From positions 9,188,017 through 9,252,016 of the forward strand of contig NC_088307.1 in the NCBI RefSeq assembly GCF_032854445.1: a stretch of 64,000 nt of DNA. The letters are read 5' to 3'. A program made the translations under genes and the position numbers. The notes under the pieces are model-generated. The model was not told the DNA's origin. It ran no database searches and was given only the letters and a program-made list of their open reading frames with translations. The number at the start of each line of letters is the position of its first letter. Within the stretch, counting starts at the first letter, position 1. This document shows, in pieces, positions 53,670-58,079 of the stretch. The DNA comes from Liolophura sinensis. Taxonomy: Eukaryota; Mollusca; Polyplacophora; Chitonida; Chitonidae.

Positions 53670-55078
53670 ATACATATTGTTGGAAAGATTACACAATATC
53701 TTGTCCAGTTCCTGGTATTAAAATTGGTAAAAATTTTAATGCGGGAACACAATCTGTCACGTATTACTGGTAATTTTTAAATGTATTATATATAAGTAAA
53801 AGATTTGATGGCTTCATTTTCTTACACATATCGGTATCTCATATCCTTGTACATTTTAATCCTGGTGTATTTAATTTTTTTTACTTACTTTTTTTTTCAC
53901 TTAAAAATTTGTATTGAGATATACTGTTTCACATAACTGAGTGTTGATAGAAAATCACAGCATCGATTCTTATGTTTATATTTGAGATATTTTAAATAAG
54001 ATGACAAATGGCGAAAAATGGTTTCAATGACCAACATGAAATGAACCACAGAAACTTTATATGGATAATAATATTAATATGGTATAATATATATATATAT
54101 ATCACTTAGAACTTTGTTGTTAATTAAAATTTTACTTGAGAGCCATATACATCCACCATGTATCCACAGTTCACAAATGAAGTTGGCAACTCAGCATCAA
54201 ATGTTTTCACCTAATGTGAACACTCCACGCAAGACCTGTATACATTCAACTACAATCATATGAACCATAAATAAATATAAAATCAATAATTCAAATGGAA
54301 AAGAAAAAAAAAAGGCTCACCTTCGCAGCTTCATCGTGGGTAATCTTCCGAAATGAAATATCATTAACTTCTAGTATAAGGTCACCTGCCTGCAGACCTT
54401 TGTCACTGGCCAGTCCATCGTCGGTCACATGTGATATGTAAATTCCAATACCGTACTCGCACCCACCTCGAATACTGAAACCAAAACCTTCAGAGGCAGC
54501 AGGCTGGGGCACATGAACACGAAACAATTCGTTGCCCCGAATCATGTTTTTATTCCTGGAGTGGACTCCAGAGGACTGTAAGTGTTTAGAAGACGATGAT
54601 AAACCGTGCTTATCTTTGTACAGTCTCACATTGCCAGCGTCCGATTTAACAGAACGTTTCGCAGATGAGGGTAGTGTAGACGTCGCCCTGGGGGGCTGAA
54701 AATGCCAGCTGACTCCACCCGCACCCCTGGGGGTGGTGCCGTACCTCTGTTTTACTTTGTACACAGTGGTCGTACACGTCCAGGTCTGAGGGTGGTAAAA
54801 TCCTCCTTAGCAACGGCAGAATGGCCTCACGTTTTTCCGAGGTGTCCAAAATAACTTTCAGATTGTACACAAAGTCCACAACATTTCTACGGCTCTGGTA
54901 GTCGTTGAGTGCTGCGACCAGGTCTTCTTTCTCGGACCTGTCCAGGTATCTATTCAGCCCTTCTTGTAGTCGGTGGACGCTACTTGAGACAGGTTTGTGG
55001 CATGTAGTTACGGCCGTGAGACAGGGCGGTGTCAGAAGCCGTCATTCTGCCTGATCTCGTCCCATTGAACGCTGACAT
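9073..55078 (-). CDS. WHRN: Whirlin, PDZ scaffold protein (complete gene, 14 coding exons)
   Basis: Whirlin is a scaffold of stereocilia tips and the ciliary or periciliary region that clusters usherin-type receptors, myosin XV and actin regulators in vertebrates. Here 14 exons join in frame to about 912 residues (human 907). HHD1 is at about residues 32-105, PDZ1 183-266, PDZ2 320-405, HHD2 470-548 and PDZ3 812-895. The three PDZ loops read GFGF, LGLM and LGLA, and each alpha-B helix starts with His, as in class I PDZ domains. Diagnostic strings are TLGLAIEGGANTRQPLPR in PDZ3 and GLGIYITGVD in PDZ2. The linker between HHD2 and PDZ3 is serine-rich without long proline runs. Introns total more than 40 kb. 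Exon 1 needs two single-base corrections (see findings). Function in an invertebrate is inferred from the family. Confidence 0.95.
9286..9811 (-). repeat. Last WHRN intron with (AT)n and a 41-bp repeat
   Basis: This 526-bp intron contains an (AT)n run at about 9427-9455 and, at about 9541-9668, three degenerate copies of a roughly 41-bp unit built from GTACTGGGTACACAC and ACATGTAA-CGAGTACACAAT. Nothing else was seen. Confidence 0.85.
9812..9970 (-). CDS. WHRN: WHRN exon 13: first half of PDZ3
   Basis: This 53-codon exon starts ETDMGEFLDMWKSKYGNI and includes PTLGLAIEGGANTRQPLPRV, a signature of whirlin PDZ3 (human has TLGIAIEGGANTRQPLPRI). The acceptor ends TTTCCCAAG and the donor is GTACGT. 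Confidence 0.97.
10945..11160 (+). repeat. tRNA-derived SINE, main family, plus-strand copy
   Basis: This copy reads 5' to 3' on the plus strand. It has a tRNA-like head with box A word TGGCCCAGTGG, the family string CAATGACCCAGGAGCCTCTC, core words in reverse (TTCCTCCCACC), GAAATATTTTTGAGTG, and an ACACCAATCAAATAAATA tail. Box B is degraded. Confidence 0.85.
11436..11992. repeat. 46-bp minisatellite, about 12 copies
   Basis: The unit contains AACATTTCTGTAGCAGTACT then GTACTTTCATTACAGTCTGT and ACCAAC. Some units have one or two extra T or A bases, so the frame drifts. The palindrome CAGTACTG recurs in many units and also occurs in the 30-bp array at 46.9 kb. Confidence 0.95.
12280..12690 (+). 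repeat. Dispersed repeat family R2, two adjacent copies
   Basis: Two segments of about 200 bp share the ordered words GGCACTAAAGATGTAA, CTGTGCAAATTATTTCTCT, CTCTCA-AATGTTTCAAAATA and TTGGTTGCCTAGG or TTGGTTGCTGAGG. A third copy lies at 37985-38225. No open frame, terminal repeat or pol III box was seen. The class is unknown. Confidence 0.7.
13340..13500 (-). CDS. WHRN: WHRN exon 12: linker before PDZ3
   Basis: This 161-bp exon completes a Gly codon and encodes IVGSGLVPYKVDPGLANDGS, then CLKIKPLRIPRPKLLPWADS. It is basic and proline-containing, with no known domain. The acceptor ends ACAATTAAG, which is weak, and the donor is GTAGGT. Phase fits both neighbours. An additional unrecognised exon between here and exon 13 cannot be excluded. 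Confidence 0.78.
13501..18312 (-). other. WHRN intron between exons 11 and 12
   Basis: This 4.8-kb intron contains the 33-bp array at 17.1-17.5 kb. Elsewhere (13.5-17.0 and 17.5-18.3 kb) I see AT-rich sequence with several CACCTG/CAGGTG-containing stretches but no gene or repeat I can name. A 136-codon plus-strand open frame at 15258-15668 is AT-rich and probably fortuitous. Confidence 0.65.
17100..17478. repeat. 33-bp minisatellite, about 11 copies
   Basis: The unit contains AAGCAAAATCCTGTGGCTCT then CATGACAATAACT. One unit (around 17230) is one base short, which splits the open frames. Open frames with an 11-residue period on both strands are a product of the period. Confidence 0.95.
18313..18356 (-). 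CDS. WHRN: WHRN exon 11 (44 bp)
   Basis: This small exon encodes (K)HLDNGPKYGQKQVK plus one base. The acceptor TTTTTTCAG and donor GTAAGA are strong, and the exon starts and ends in exactly the phases required by exons 10 and 12. Confidence 0.8.
18806..18975. repeat. 31-bp minisatellite, about 5 copies
   Basis: The unit contains AAATTAATGGCTTGCTCTCA then AGCACCTTTTT. Weaker related units extend to about 18560 on the left (AATTAATG.CTT words), so the array seems to grade into decayed copies. Confidence 0.88.
19350..19441 (-). CDS. WHRN: WHRN exon 10: linker
   Basis: This 92-bp exon encodes PVEEMKNPAEGDSGVYMNGS and SGSDSSSPSN plus two bases. The SDSG/EDSGV-like acidic-serine pattern resembles a short motif in the human linker (SEDSGVDAG). 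The donor is GTAAGT and the acceptor TTTGAAAG follows a T-rich tract. Confidence 0.85.
19442..19951 (-). other. WHRN intron between exons 9 and 10
   Basis: This 510-bp AT-rich intron contains nothing I can name. A poly-T run sits just outside it in the next intron at about 19306-19324. Confidence 0.7.
19952..20293 (-). CDS. WHRN: WHRN exon 9: serine-rich linker
   Basis: This is the longest internal exon (114 codons). It starts KFELNKHRHNSSPESSPEFS and includes the basic SQKSRSGNDLRKARSEEQLL. It is predicted to be disordered and is the counterpart in position, not in sequence, of the proline-rich region of vertebrate whirlin. The acceptor ends TTGTTTCAG and the donor is GTGACT. Both edges are phase 0. 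Confidence 0.9.
20395..20660. repeat. Degenerate tandem array, left part (interrupted by an insertion)
   Basis: Repeated words are TAGTTACTTGTATCCAAGCA, TGTTA-GGATATAG and TTACAAATA, with an irregular spacing of about 35-45 bp. The same words resume at 24885-25185, so this appears to be one old array split by the 20661-24884 segment. Confidence 0.7.
20661..24884. mobile_element. 4.2-kb insertion with inverted ends, containing a LINE
   Basis: The left end (about 20662-20735) reads CTGTAAAAGCCTTTTTATTC then ACG. The right end (about 24790-24884), read in reverse complement, gives TTCTAAATGCCTTTTTATTC then GCGG, and further shared words follow (cgcgaa-rich, aaca/acacatt). The flanks on either side belong to the same degenerate array. 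No transposase was seen. The LINE relic occupies about 21430-24690. It may instead be two independent inverted copies of a short repeat. Confidence 0.5.
21430..24690 (+). mobile_element. Decayed non-LTR retrotransposon (jockey/CR1/L2-like group)
   Basis: Broken frames give, in order, an endonuclease domain (21580-22270: GGGITLYV, YLIGVVYRSPS, VMMGDFKTDLLK, ATLIDNIFTN, DITDHFPF), a reverse transcriptase (22880-23640: KYQPISVLSCFSKILEK, GFRANHSTSLA, FLDLSKAFHTVNH, CGVPQVSILGFFLFLLYIND, ILFADDTS) and the typical C-terminal segment (23950-24340: LPLREM, PREWNKLP). It ends in a TGGAATGGAATGGAG tail near 24690. The catalytic FADD and the first motif-A Asp remain, but at least four frameshifts or stops make it dead. 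It lies antisense to whirlin in the intron between exons 8 and 9. The exact clade is uncertain. Confidence 0.9.
24885..25185. repeat. Degenerate tandem array, right part
   Basis: Repeated words such as GCATGTTACAAATGTAGCTA, CATACATG and ACTTGTATCC occur at irregular spacing of about 40 bp. These match the array at 20395-20660 on the far side of the insertion. Confidence 0.7.
25186..25650 (-). other. WHRN intron between exons 8 and 9, remaining part
   Basis: This stretch between the right part of the split array and exon 8 is ordinary non-coding sequence. No gene or named repeat was seen. Confidence 0.6.
25651..25734 (-). CDS. WHRN: WHRN exon 8: linker
   Basis: This 28-codon exon starts NRQKYLAEDDRSSPESIEPD and ends YSPLPSDR at a GTGAGT donor. 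The acceptor ends TTGAACAG. The sequence is acidic and serine/proline-containing, as expected for the disordered linker after HHD2. The call rests on phase and splice sites. Confidence 0.85.
25919..26176 (-). repeat. tRNA-derived SINE, main family, full-length copy
   Basis: Read on the minus strand it starts GGGCCTCCGTGGGTCAATTG (box A), then CAATGTGGTCGCTGTGAGTT and GAGTTCAAGTCC (box B). The core (CGGTTTCCTCCCACCATAAT) follows, and it ends in a short ATCAAATCAAAT-type tail. It is the best reference copy in the window, about 255 bp, in the intron between WHRN exons 7 and 8. Confidence 0.93.
26632..26727 (-). CDS. WHRN: WHRN exon 7: end of HHD2
   Basis: This 32-codon exon encodes FSLMTEIRNLVYPRDLDKYD then ALVMRREVEMIK, closely matching the end of human HHD2 (FSLLSEVR, PQDLERFD, LVLRREIESMK). 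The acceptor ends TTTGTAG and the donor is GTACAA. Confidence 0.96.
26868..27135. repeat. Approximately 75-bp degenerate triplication
   Basis: Three or four copies share the words TTTTTTGCTCACA, TCATTTTC or CAACAATTTCCAT, and the recurring TGGCAACACA (or atggcaacat). The second copy carries a poly-C run at about 26933-26945. It lies in the intron between WHRN exons 6 and 7. Confidence 0.7.
27266..27478 (-). CDS. WHRN: WHRN exon 6: start of HHD2
   Basis: This 71-codon exon starts QPAFLRGAGSQLMLNSM and continues IQERARQLLNSSEQETL and VEELVLSLSDLLNTSAK. These match the second harmonin-homology domain of whirlin, where human has EEQARHLLNEQE and ALFKLLNTHAK. The acceptor ends GATTTCAG and the donor is GTATTT. 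Confidence 0.96.
27927..27969 (-). CDS. WHRN: WHRN exon 5 (43-bp microexon-like)
   Basis: This short exon completes a Glu codon and encodes LSNPYRETVGDTGK. It is supported by a T-rich tract ending GTGAACAG, a GTAAGG donor, and exact phase agreement with exons 4 and 6. It has no strong motif of its own, so the call rests on splice and frame consistency. Confidence 0.75.
28743..28908. repeat. 28-bp minisatellite, about 6 copies
   Basis: The unit contains CGCCACTGGCAACATTCATT then TTGCACAT. Copies differ at several positions (CATCGGC/CACTGGC, ACTGCAC/TTGCAC). Confidence 0.92.
29185..29405 (+). repeat. Dispersed repeat family R1, copy 1
   Basis: It shares with 36830-37060 the ordered words TTCACA-AC-TTCAA, TTCTCAAT-TTCTC-AT, GACACCCATGTTACAGT, ATAGTTGCCTAACATT, TGACAGGTCACATGA and TTTTTCTACCTT. 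Identity looks near 80 percent by eye over 220 bp. No coding frame or pol III box was seen. Confidence 0.8.
29868..30067 (-). CDS. WHRN: WHRN exon 4: second half of PDZ2
   Basis: This exon encodes MGDQILDINGQSFLDISHTE, with His at the start of the alpha-B helix, then KDVGKIPYAKTTIDKT and the SSDQIRRS segment that matches the conserved stretch after PDZ2 in vertebrates. The acceptor ends TTATCCAG. The donor is taken as GTAGGT at 29867. An internal GTCGCA donor is possible but less conserved. Confidence 0.95.
30345..31403. repeat. 40-bp minisatellite filling the intron inside PDZ2, about 26 copies
   Basis: The unit contains AACTAACATCTCCTCCAAAG then TCCCA-TCTGTGATGTGTAA. Unit length wobbles between 36 and 42 bp. 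The array occupies about 1.06 kb of the 1.35-kb intron between WHRN exons 3 and 4 and ends about 20 bp from the exon 3 donor. Confidence 0.95.
31422..31547 (-). CDS. WHRN: WHRN exon 3: first half of PDZ2
   Basis: This 42-codon exon starts INIFVEDEASLGLMIRGG, with LGLM as the carboxylate-binding loop, and continues EFGLGIYITGVD then HRAGLK. The acceptor ends ATTTCAG and the donor is GTGAGT. Its donor is followed within about 20 bp by the 40-bp minisatellite that fills the next intron. Confidence 0.97.
31899..32108 (-). CDS. WHRN: WHRN exon 2: end of PDZ1 and PDZ1-PDZ2 linker
   Basis: This 70-codon exon starts IIRSARKLDLVICRVGRIPG, which completes PDZ1. It continues SYSVHQSYIWVDPSGRPVSP, the conserved whirlin linker (human has a near-identical WVDPQGR-SISPP segment). 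The acceptor ends TTGTTCAG and the donor is GTAAAT. It is separated from exon 1 by the gene's largest intron, 22.2 kb. Confidence 0.96.
32573..32792. repeat. 31-bp minisatellite, 7 copies, nearly identical
   Basis: The unit contains CACACGTAGTTATATTATGT then TTCTTCACTAT. Only one substitution (CACATAG in unit five) is visible among seven units, which suggests recent expansion. Confidence 0.96.
35520..35692. repeat. About 32-bp degenerate repeat, about 5 copies
   Basis: Copies share TATTATCACTTTTGTTATTT followed by CA-TGAGA or CATATGAA. The words TTTCATATATGAAATA and TTTCACATGTGAAATA are short palindromes, so each unit could form a small hairpin. Confidence 0.8.
36620..36812 (-). repeat. Second tRNA-derived SINE family
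   Basis: On the minus strand it starts GCCTCAATAGCTCAGTTGGT, with a clear box A (TAGCTCAGTTGG), then AACATCTGCTTAAGGG and a degraded box B (CTGGGTCGGATCAC). A body with GTAGCTTCCTCGCTTGGCAT, TCAGCATTAATGG and TGACTGGTTGAGTGG follows. It is not a functional tRNA because the acceptor and anticodon stems do not close. It abuts the R1 copy at 36830. Confidence 0.8.
36830..37060 (+). repeat. Dispersed repeat family R1, copy 2
   Basis: This is a diverged duplicate of 29185-29405 with the same word order, including GACACCCATGTTACAGTG and TAGTTGCCTAACATTACTGA. It lies directly beside the second-family SINE, whereas the other copy does not, so the two are separate elements. Confidence 0.8.
37985..38325 (+). 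repeat. R2 copy 3 followed by a decayed SINE fragment
   Basis: Positions 37985-38225 repeat R2 words (GGAATTTATGCATACAATTA, GTGCAAATTATTTCTCTGCA, CTCTCAGAATGTTTCAAAAT). From about 38233 a weak main-family SINE fragment follows on the minus strand (TTATTTCACTTGTTTAATGC, ACTCAAAAATTTTTCACTTC, TTTCCCACG). Confidence 0.65.
39641..40796. repeat. 51-bp minisatellite, about 22 copies
   Basis: The unit contains GTACCTCACCATAATATCCT then CCATACAGTGAGAGCTGGGG and GAATATATATT. Units with GGGG instead of GGGGG are 50 bp and break the otherwise open 17-residue-period frames. End units (at about 39650 and 40770) are the most diverged. Confidence 0.96.
41395..41545 (-). repeat. Decayed SINE-like fragment
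   Basis: The plus-strand words TTTGATTTATTCATTTAATT, CACCATACTCAAGAATTTTT and a weak GTGTCACGGTTGGGGTAAAC match the tail and part of the core of the main SINE family. The rest has diverged. Confidence 0.55.
41650..41805. repeat. 25-bp minisatellite, about 6 copies
   Basis: The unit contains GCTTGGTCACAAAGCATTGT then CAACT. An alternate GCATGGT form occurs in every second unit in the middle, hinting at a dimer pattern. Confidence 0.9.
41858..42005 (+). repeat. Dispersed repeat family R4, copy 2
   Basis: It has GTTTGTTTGGAAGGTAC, AAAAATGTAAGTTTCAGCA and ATTTGCCTGTAAAAATGCAC in the family order. Other copies are at about 1.5, 43.6, 46.0 and 58.1 kb. Confidence 0.55.
42722..42842. repeat. 20-bp minisatellite, about 6 copies
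   Basis: The unit is CCAAATCCACTGACAGAAAA. One unit in the middle is shortened to CCAAATCC. Otherwise only one substitution is visible. Confidence 0.95.
42955..43056 (+). repeat. Dispersed repeat family R3, copy 1
   Basis: It shares CAGAATAAT, CTTGAATAAACACCTTGTAA and GAAGAATTACAGTA with 44085-44155. The ending (AAAGG-TGAAGAATTA) also resembles the R2 ending, so R2 and R3 may be parts of one family. Confidence 0.6.
43595..43665 (+). repeat. Dispersed repeat family R4, short copy
   Basis: It contains TTGTTTGGATGGTAGGTGAT and ACTGAAAAATGTAAGTTTGC in the order seen in the other R4 copies. It is a short fragment, so confidence is low. Confidence 0.4.
44085..44780 (+). repeat. R3 copy 2 and a segment shared with 57.6 kb
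   Basis: At 44085-44155 the words CAGAATAATACCCTCAGAAT, CTGAATAAACACCTTGCAAA and AAGAATTACAGTA match R3. At 44625-44780 the order TTTTTCTGATAAGA, CTTCACAAAAAAACTCTTAA, GGTGAATGATC, AATGTGTCAACTGAAAAATG matches 57595-57700. The intervening sequence is unassigned. Confidence 0.55.
45292..45345 (+). repeat. SINE 3' end fragment (main family)
   Basis: This is only the last 50 bp of the element: TTGAGTACGGCGTAAAACAC, CAATCAAACAAAATAAATAA. It reads in the plus direction. A poly-C run at about 45361 follows. Confidence 0.8.
45955..46092 (+). repeat. Dispersed repeat family R4, copy 3
   Basis: The order AAGTTTGTTTGGAAGGTAGG, AAAGTTAAGTTTCAAAACCA, TTTATGACCATTATTTGCCT matches the copies at 1.5 and 58.1 kb. 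Confidence 0.6.
46625..46860. repeat. About 36-bp decayed edge of the 30-bp array
   Basis: About six irregular units contain CACCCAGTCACAGTATGAAG and ACACCAGATATGACACC. They share GTCACAGTA and GACAC/GACAT words with the regular array that begins at 46861, so they are probably older or diverged units. Confidence 0.8.
46861..47820. repeat. 30-bp minisatellite, 32 units, no indels
   Basis: Every unit is exactly 30 bp across 960 bp. Most read CACAGTACTGTGACTGACAT then CTGACCTAGC, and a second unit type ends CCCACCAAGT. The 12-bp string CACAGTACTGTG is a perfect palindrome present in most units. The minus strand is open for 320 codons (46872-47834) with a decapeptide period around DVSHSTVARS. 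I regard that frame as a by-product of period 30. Confidence 0.97.
48460..49080. repeat. 30-bp minisatellite (second type), about 20 units
   Basis: The unit contains ACTGTAATGACTACCATGGT then GTTCTACATT, with the palindrome ACCATGGT in many units. Register is kept from 48481 to 49080 without indels. The plus-strand frame 48333-49148 (271 codons) is hydrophobic throughout with period YITVMTTMVF. It has no supporting features and is probably not a gene. Confidence 0.95.
49369..50545. repeat. Minisatellite of two interspersed unit types (40 and 46 bp), about 28 units
   Basis: All units share GTAACTCTGACTTGTGTCAT. The short type then has GTAATGCTTATGTAGACATA. The long type has GTAATTCTTGTGTACATGTA then GACATA. 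I count about 20 short and 8 long units, with the long ones clustered (positions 4-5, 7-9, 12, 23-24). Confidence 0.95.
51171..51464 (+). other. Unidentified 98-codon open frame in WHRN intron 1
   Basis: The frame has an ordinary amino-acid composition (KVCSVQLSTSRAQKNL, DPKKVDETLRINQRVSGQEA, VWVKYGIWHQSIDTTYLKGV) and no tandem period, unlike most open frames here. It contains a short A run. I do not recognise it. It could be a fragment of a mobile-element protein or a processed pseudogene. No promoter or splice evidence was seen. Confidence 0.25.
51577..51640. repeat. 22-bp repeat, about 3 copies
   Basis: CTGACCACAGCCATCTGACC with CC or CT between copies is repeated three times immediately before a SINE. 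Confidence 0.85.
51648..51893 (-). repeat. tRNA-derived SINE, main family, near-full-length copy
   Basis: On the minus strand it has GGGGCCTCTGTCGCTCAGTT (box A), CCAATGCGGTCGCTGTAAGT, AAGTTCAAGTCCAGC (box B) and the core (CAGTTTCCTCCCTTCATAAT), and ends ATATCAATCATTTAATC. A short deletion removes part of the ACCTTCCCAC-GGCC region. Confidence 0.92.
54321..55078 (-). CDS. WHRN: WHRN exon 1: N-terminus, HHD1 and most of PDZ1 (frame-disrupted)
   Basis: The start codon chosen is 55078-55076, with A at -3 and an in-frame TAA just upstream. It opens MSAFNGTRSGRMTASDTALS. This frame meets TAG near 54981, where the HHD1 frame (SSVHRLQEGLNRYL, ALNDYQSRRNVVDFVYNLKV, LPLLRRILPPSDLDVYDHC) is already open one base along. 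The HHD1 frame in turn gives way near 54760 to a third frame that carries the linker and PDZ1 (EGFGFSIRGG, YGIGIYISHV, LQAGDLILEVNDISF) to the donor GTGAGC at 54320. Removing one surplus base at each step gives 252 codons in phase. The second step could instead be a 49-bp intron from a GTACGG donor to a TTTTCAG acceptor. Confidence 0.85.
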
Positions 55079-56395
55079 GCTTTATGACCCCACAGACCTC
55101 TCAGTACACAATAAATCTCTTCGCTCACCTGTGAGGAATCCAATTAAACGTACTTGTACAAAAACCATATATACACATACATAACAATATTATATATATA
55201 TAAATACAGGGGTAGGTCATAAGGCTCATTGCCGCTCATCAGGTCACATGTCTGACTAACGAGGATATCTCTGGTAAATCATCTTCTTACCTGTACAGGT
55301 AAGCTCATCTGTGTGTCTGACTAATGAGCATATTTCGTGTAAAAATTGTCTTCTTACCTGTACAGCCAGGATCATCTGTGTTTGATCTATAGTTGCTTTC
55401 CTACTTTAAATATTTACCTGGCCTAGCTACCTAACCACAGGTGTGTTTTCAGGTACATCAGGGCAATTCTCTTACCTATACAGACAGGAAGCCTGTGAAG
55501 TATGACTGCCTCTCTCCCCTTAAGCATAAAAAAACCATCTGCATAACCCGCCAGACTTACGAATAAACAGAGAATCATCCAACCGTTTCACACCTTCATT
55601 GTAAATGTTCAGACCTCCTCAGATAATTGCCTATACAGTACACGAGAGAAAGAAACGTCTTTCTTAGCGGAAGTTCACAATAATGCCAGTATAATGTACG
55701 GTCATTACAGACCTCAGCAAGCTTTCACCATCGTGTTCTTAAGTGTTATAAAGTGTATAAACAGAAAAGCCAGCCCAGCCCAAGCCCAGACACCATCTGT
55801 TACTCGCGACCCACACAATCATAAATGCAGTACACGATGACATATTTCACTCATCAAGTGTGTATGCATGATGGCGGAACATATTTTTTTCTACTGTTTT
55901 TCTGTTGAATTTTTTTAATATATCTATATATAAAGATACCAACGCGACCCCCCCCCCCCCCCGAAAAAAAAAAAAAACAAAAAAACAAACACAAACACAC
56001 ACAAAACACCATACAGCTTTACATGGAAACCAGCACAAAAAAAAAGCAACTCTATAATAGTTTTTAATTTTTAAATTGGTTAAAAAATATACACACTTAT
56101 TTGTGCATGAAATATTTGTTTTCTGGTATAAATTCCTGAAATGTTCTCCTCTATCAAACAGAAAGAAACATTTCTACCTTTTTTTGTTTTTAAAGAAGAA
56201 ATGCTTACATATAAAAAACAAATTATGAAAAACAACTTTAAGCTCTGTACATGTGATTTTATAAAATTTTATAAAATTGTCTGGTATATCAATAGTTGAA
56301 ACATCCCATATAAATGGTTGTCTACTGCCTTGTTTCATTGCAATATTTCATTGCTAAATTTATGTTGTCAGACCTGCAAATGGGCTGTAGGCAAG

Positions 56396-56528
56396 TATAT
56401 TTATTTATTTATTTGATTCGTGTTTTACGCCATACTCAAGAATATTTTACTTATACGACGGCGGCCATCATTATGGTGGGAGGAAACTGGGCAGAGCCCG
56501 GGGAACACCCACAACCATCCGCAGGCAA
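56396..56528 (-). repeat. tRNA-derived SINE, main family, 5'-truncated copy
   Basis: It has a TTTATTTATTTATTTGATTC tail, TTTTACGCCATACTCAAGAA, TACGACGGCGGCCATCATTA, TGGTGGGAGGAAACTGGGCA and CCATCCGCAGG. It stops before the tRNA-like head. The word GCAAGTATAT occurs on both sides (about 56391 and 56525), a likely target-site duplication. Confidence 0.9.
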
Positions 56529-56901
56529 GTATATAATCACAGTACAAAATGAATAGAGCATTTTTAGAGGCAAGTATGTCATAAAATACTGCCTTTCTGG
56601 CAGAATATCATCCTACCCACTTAACAAACAGTCATGAGCAAAATTTTCGTTCAAGTACAGTACACACAAAAAAAAGAAGAACCCAAAAGCCTGGGTGTAT
56701 ATATACAGGTAGGATTACCACAGTTTGTTAACACTGGGAGTAACTACATGTACCTATAGTTACTGTTAACATATTAAAGATACTGATACTGATGTAGTTT
56801 TTGTTGATACACGTAAACAGAAATAGACACACAAGAAAGGTGTCTAATTAGCTATCACCTCATTCCCAATAAAAACGCTCATTATCTATATACACATATA
56901 T

Positions 56902-56947
<46 letters not shown>

Positions 56948-58079
56948 ACTGACAGTTATTGTGAGGTTCTCATGCCACACTACTCACAGTGATAGGTAGA
57001 AAAACAATGTTATGCTATGAAACAAATTATAAAGTAACAATATAAAAAAACAAAGTAATGATATGAAAGAAAAACAAAAAAGAAAACAGTAACAAAAACA
57101 AAGTTGCAGAGATGAAAGTGGCATATATTAAGCCTGCACCATAAAGTCCAGCAATGAGCAGTGATTGTCTTTTGTGCAATTATAAGAAATATACAGGTGT
57201 TCTTCAGGTATATGTTCTGCATATACCTGTTCACTTTGACCAGTATTAAGAGAATGCCATTCCATGGGTTTGTCGCTGGCAATACGGTCTGATAGGTCCT
57301 CCCAGGAGACAACTATAGCCTTTGGCCATTCAGACACTGGGAACGTTTGAATCTAGACTTCACTTGTTCTCCTGCAGATTTAAAGTCCTGTTGTATACCA
57401 GGTACACCTGCGAAAGAGCTATGTTTTTTCTTTCTTTTCTTTTTCAGGCTTATTTTCTCAGGTTTTGGTAACACATACACCAGCATGACCACAACTACAA
57501 ATAAGTGAAGTACTGAAGTAAGTTTGTTATGTAAAAATGCACTTTTCAGAAGCACATTGGGCCTTAAAATGATACTTTTGATGCCTGCACCCAAGTTTTT
57601 CAGATGAGATATTAAACAAACTTCACAAAAAAATTCTGAAATGGCCCCTACAAGGAGGGTGAATCAATGAGAATCAAGGAAAATGTGTCAATGGAAAAAT
57701 GGCGAACTTTAGGTGAAATAGAATGTTCTTGTCCTATATACAGAAGTGGAGAAAATAACCTGAATCCAAAAAACTAAAATGGTGTCAAAAGACTTATTTT
57801 CCAGGCATTTTGCCATTTTACTGGTGTCAGCACGTGTACTTGCTCACACATGGCGGTGAAAACACTGTCTTTAACATGGGGAGTTTATATAAAGCTCTGT
57901 TTCACAGCTTGTAAGTCCAAAACCAGGTTTTGTTGATGTTCATAATTTATATATGCTGTGCACATTTTGCGGTTGTTTTACATACTATAATTTCTGGTGA
58001 TTATCAGCGGTACTTCTCTGACTGTTGTCCATTTCCCTATACCCTCCCCATGTTATCTTGCACATTTTGCCCGATAAAC

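Larger units (their letters stand above)
32109..54320 (-). other. WHRN intron 1 (22.2 kb)
   Basis: This is the largest intron of the gene, between exons 1 and 2. It holds at least eight tandem arrays, full and partial SINEs, and copies of families R1 to R4, all listed separately. Stretches with nothing I can name include about 32.8-34.2, 34.4-35.5, 37.1-37.9, 38.4-39.5, 40.8-41.4, 42.0-42.7, 47.9-48.4 and 52.0-54.3 kb. Exceptions within these are poly-G at 34281-34301, C-rich tracts at 37377-37400 and 52523-52546, (AT)n at 39569-39595 and 52598-52622, and (AC)n(AT)n at 53633-53669. Confidence 0.75.

Noticed and set aside
54715..54763. A 49-bp intron as the certain cause of the second frame change in exon 1
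   Set aside because: It fits the phase, but 49 bp is very short for an animal intron, and the nearby first frame change has no splice explanation. It is kept only as an alternative to an indel.
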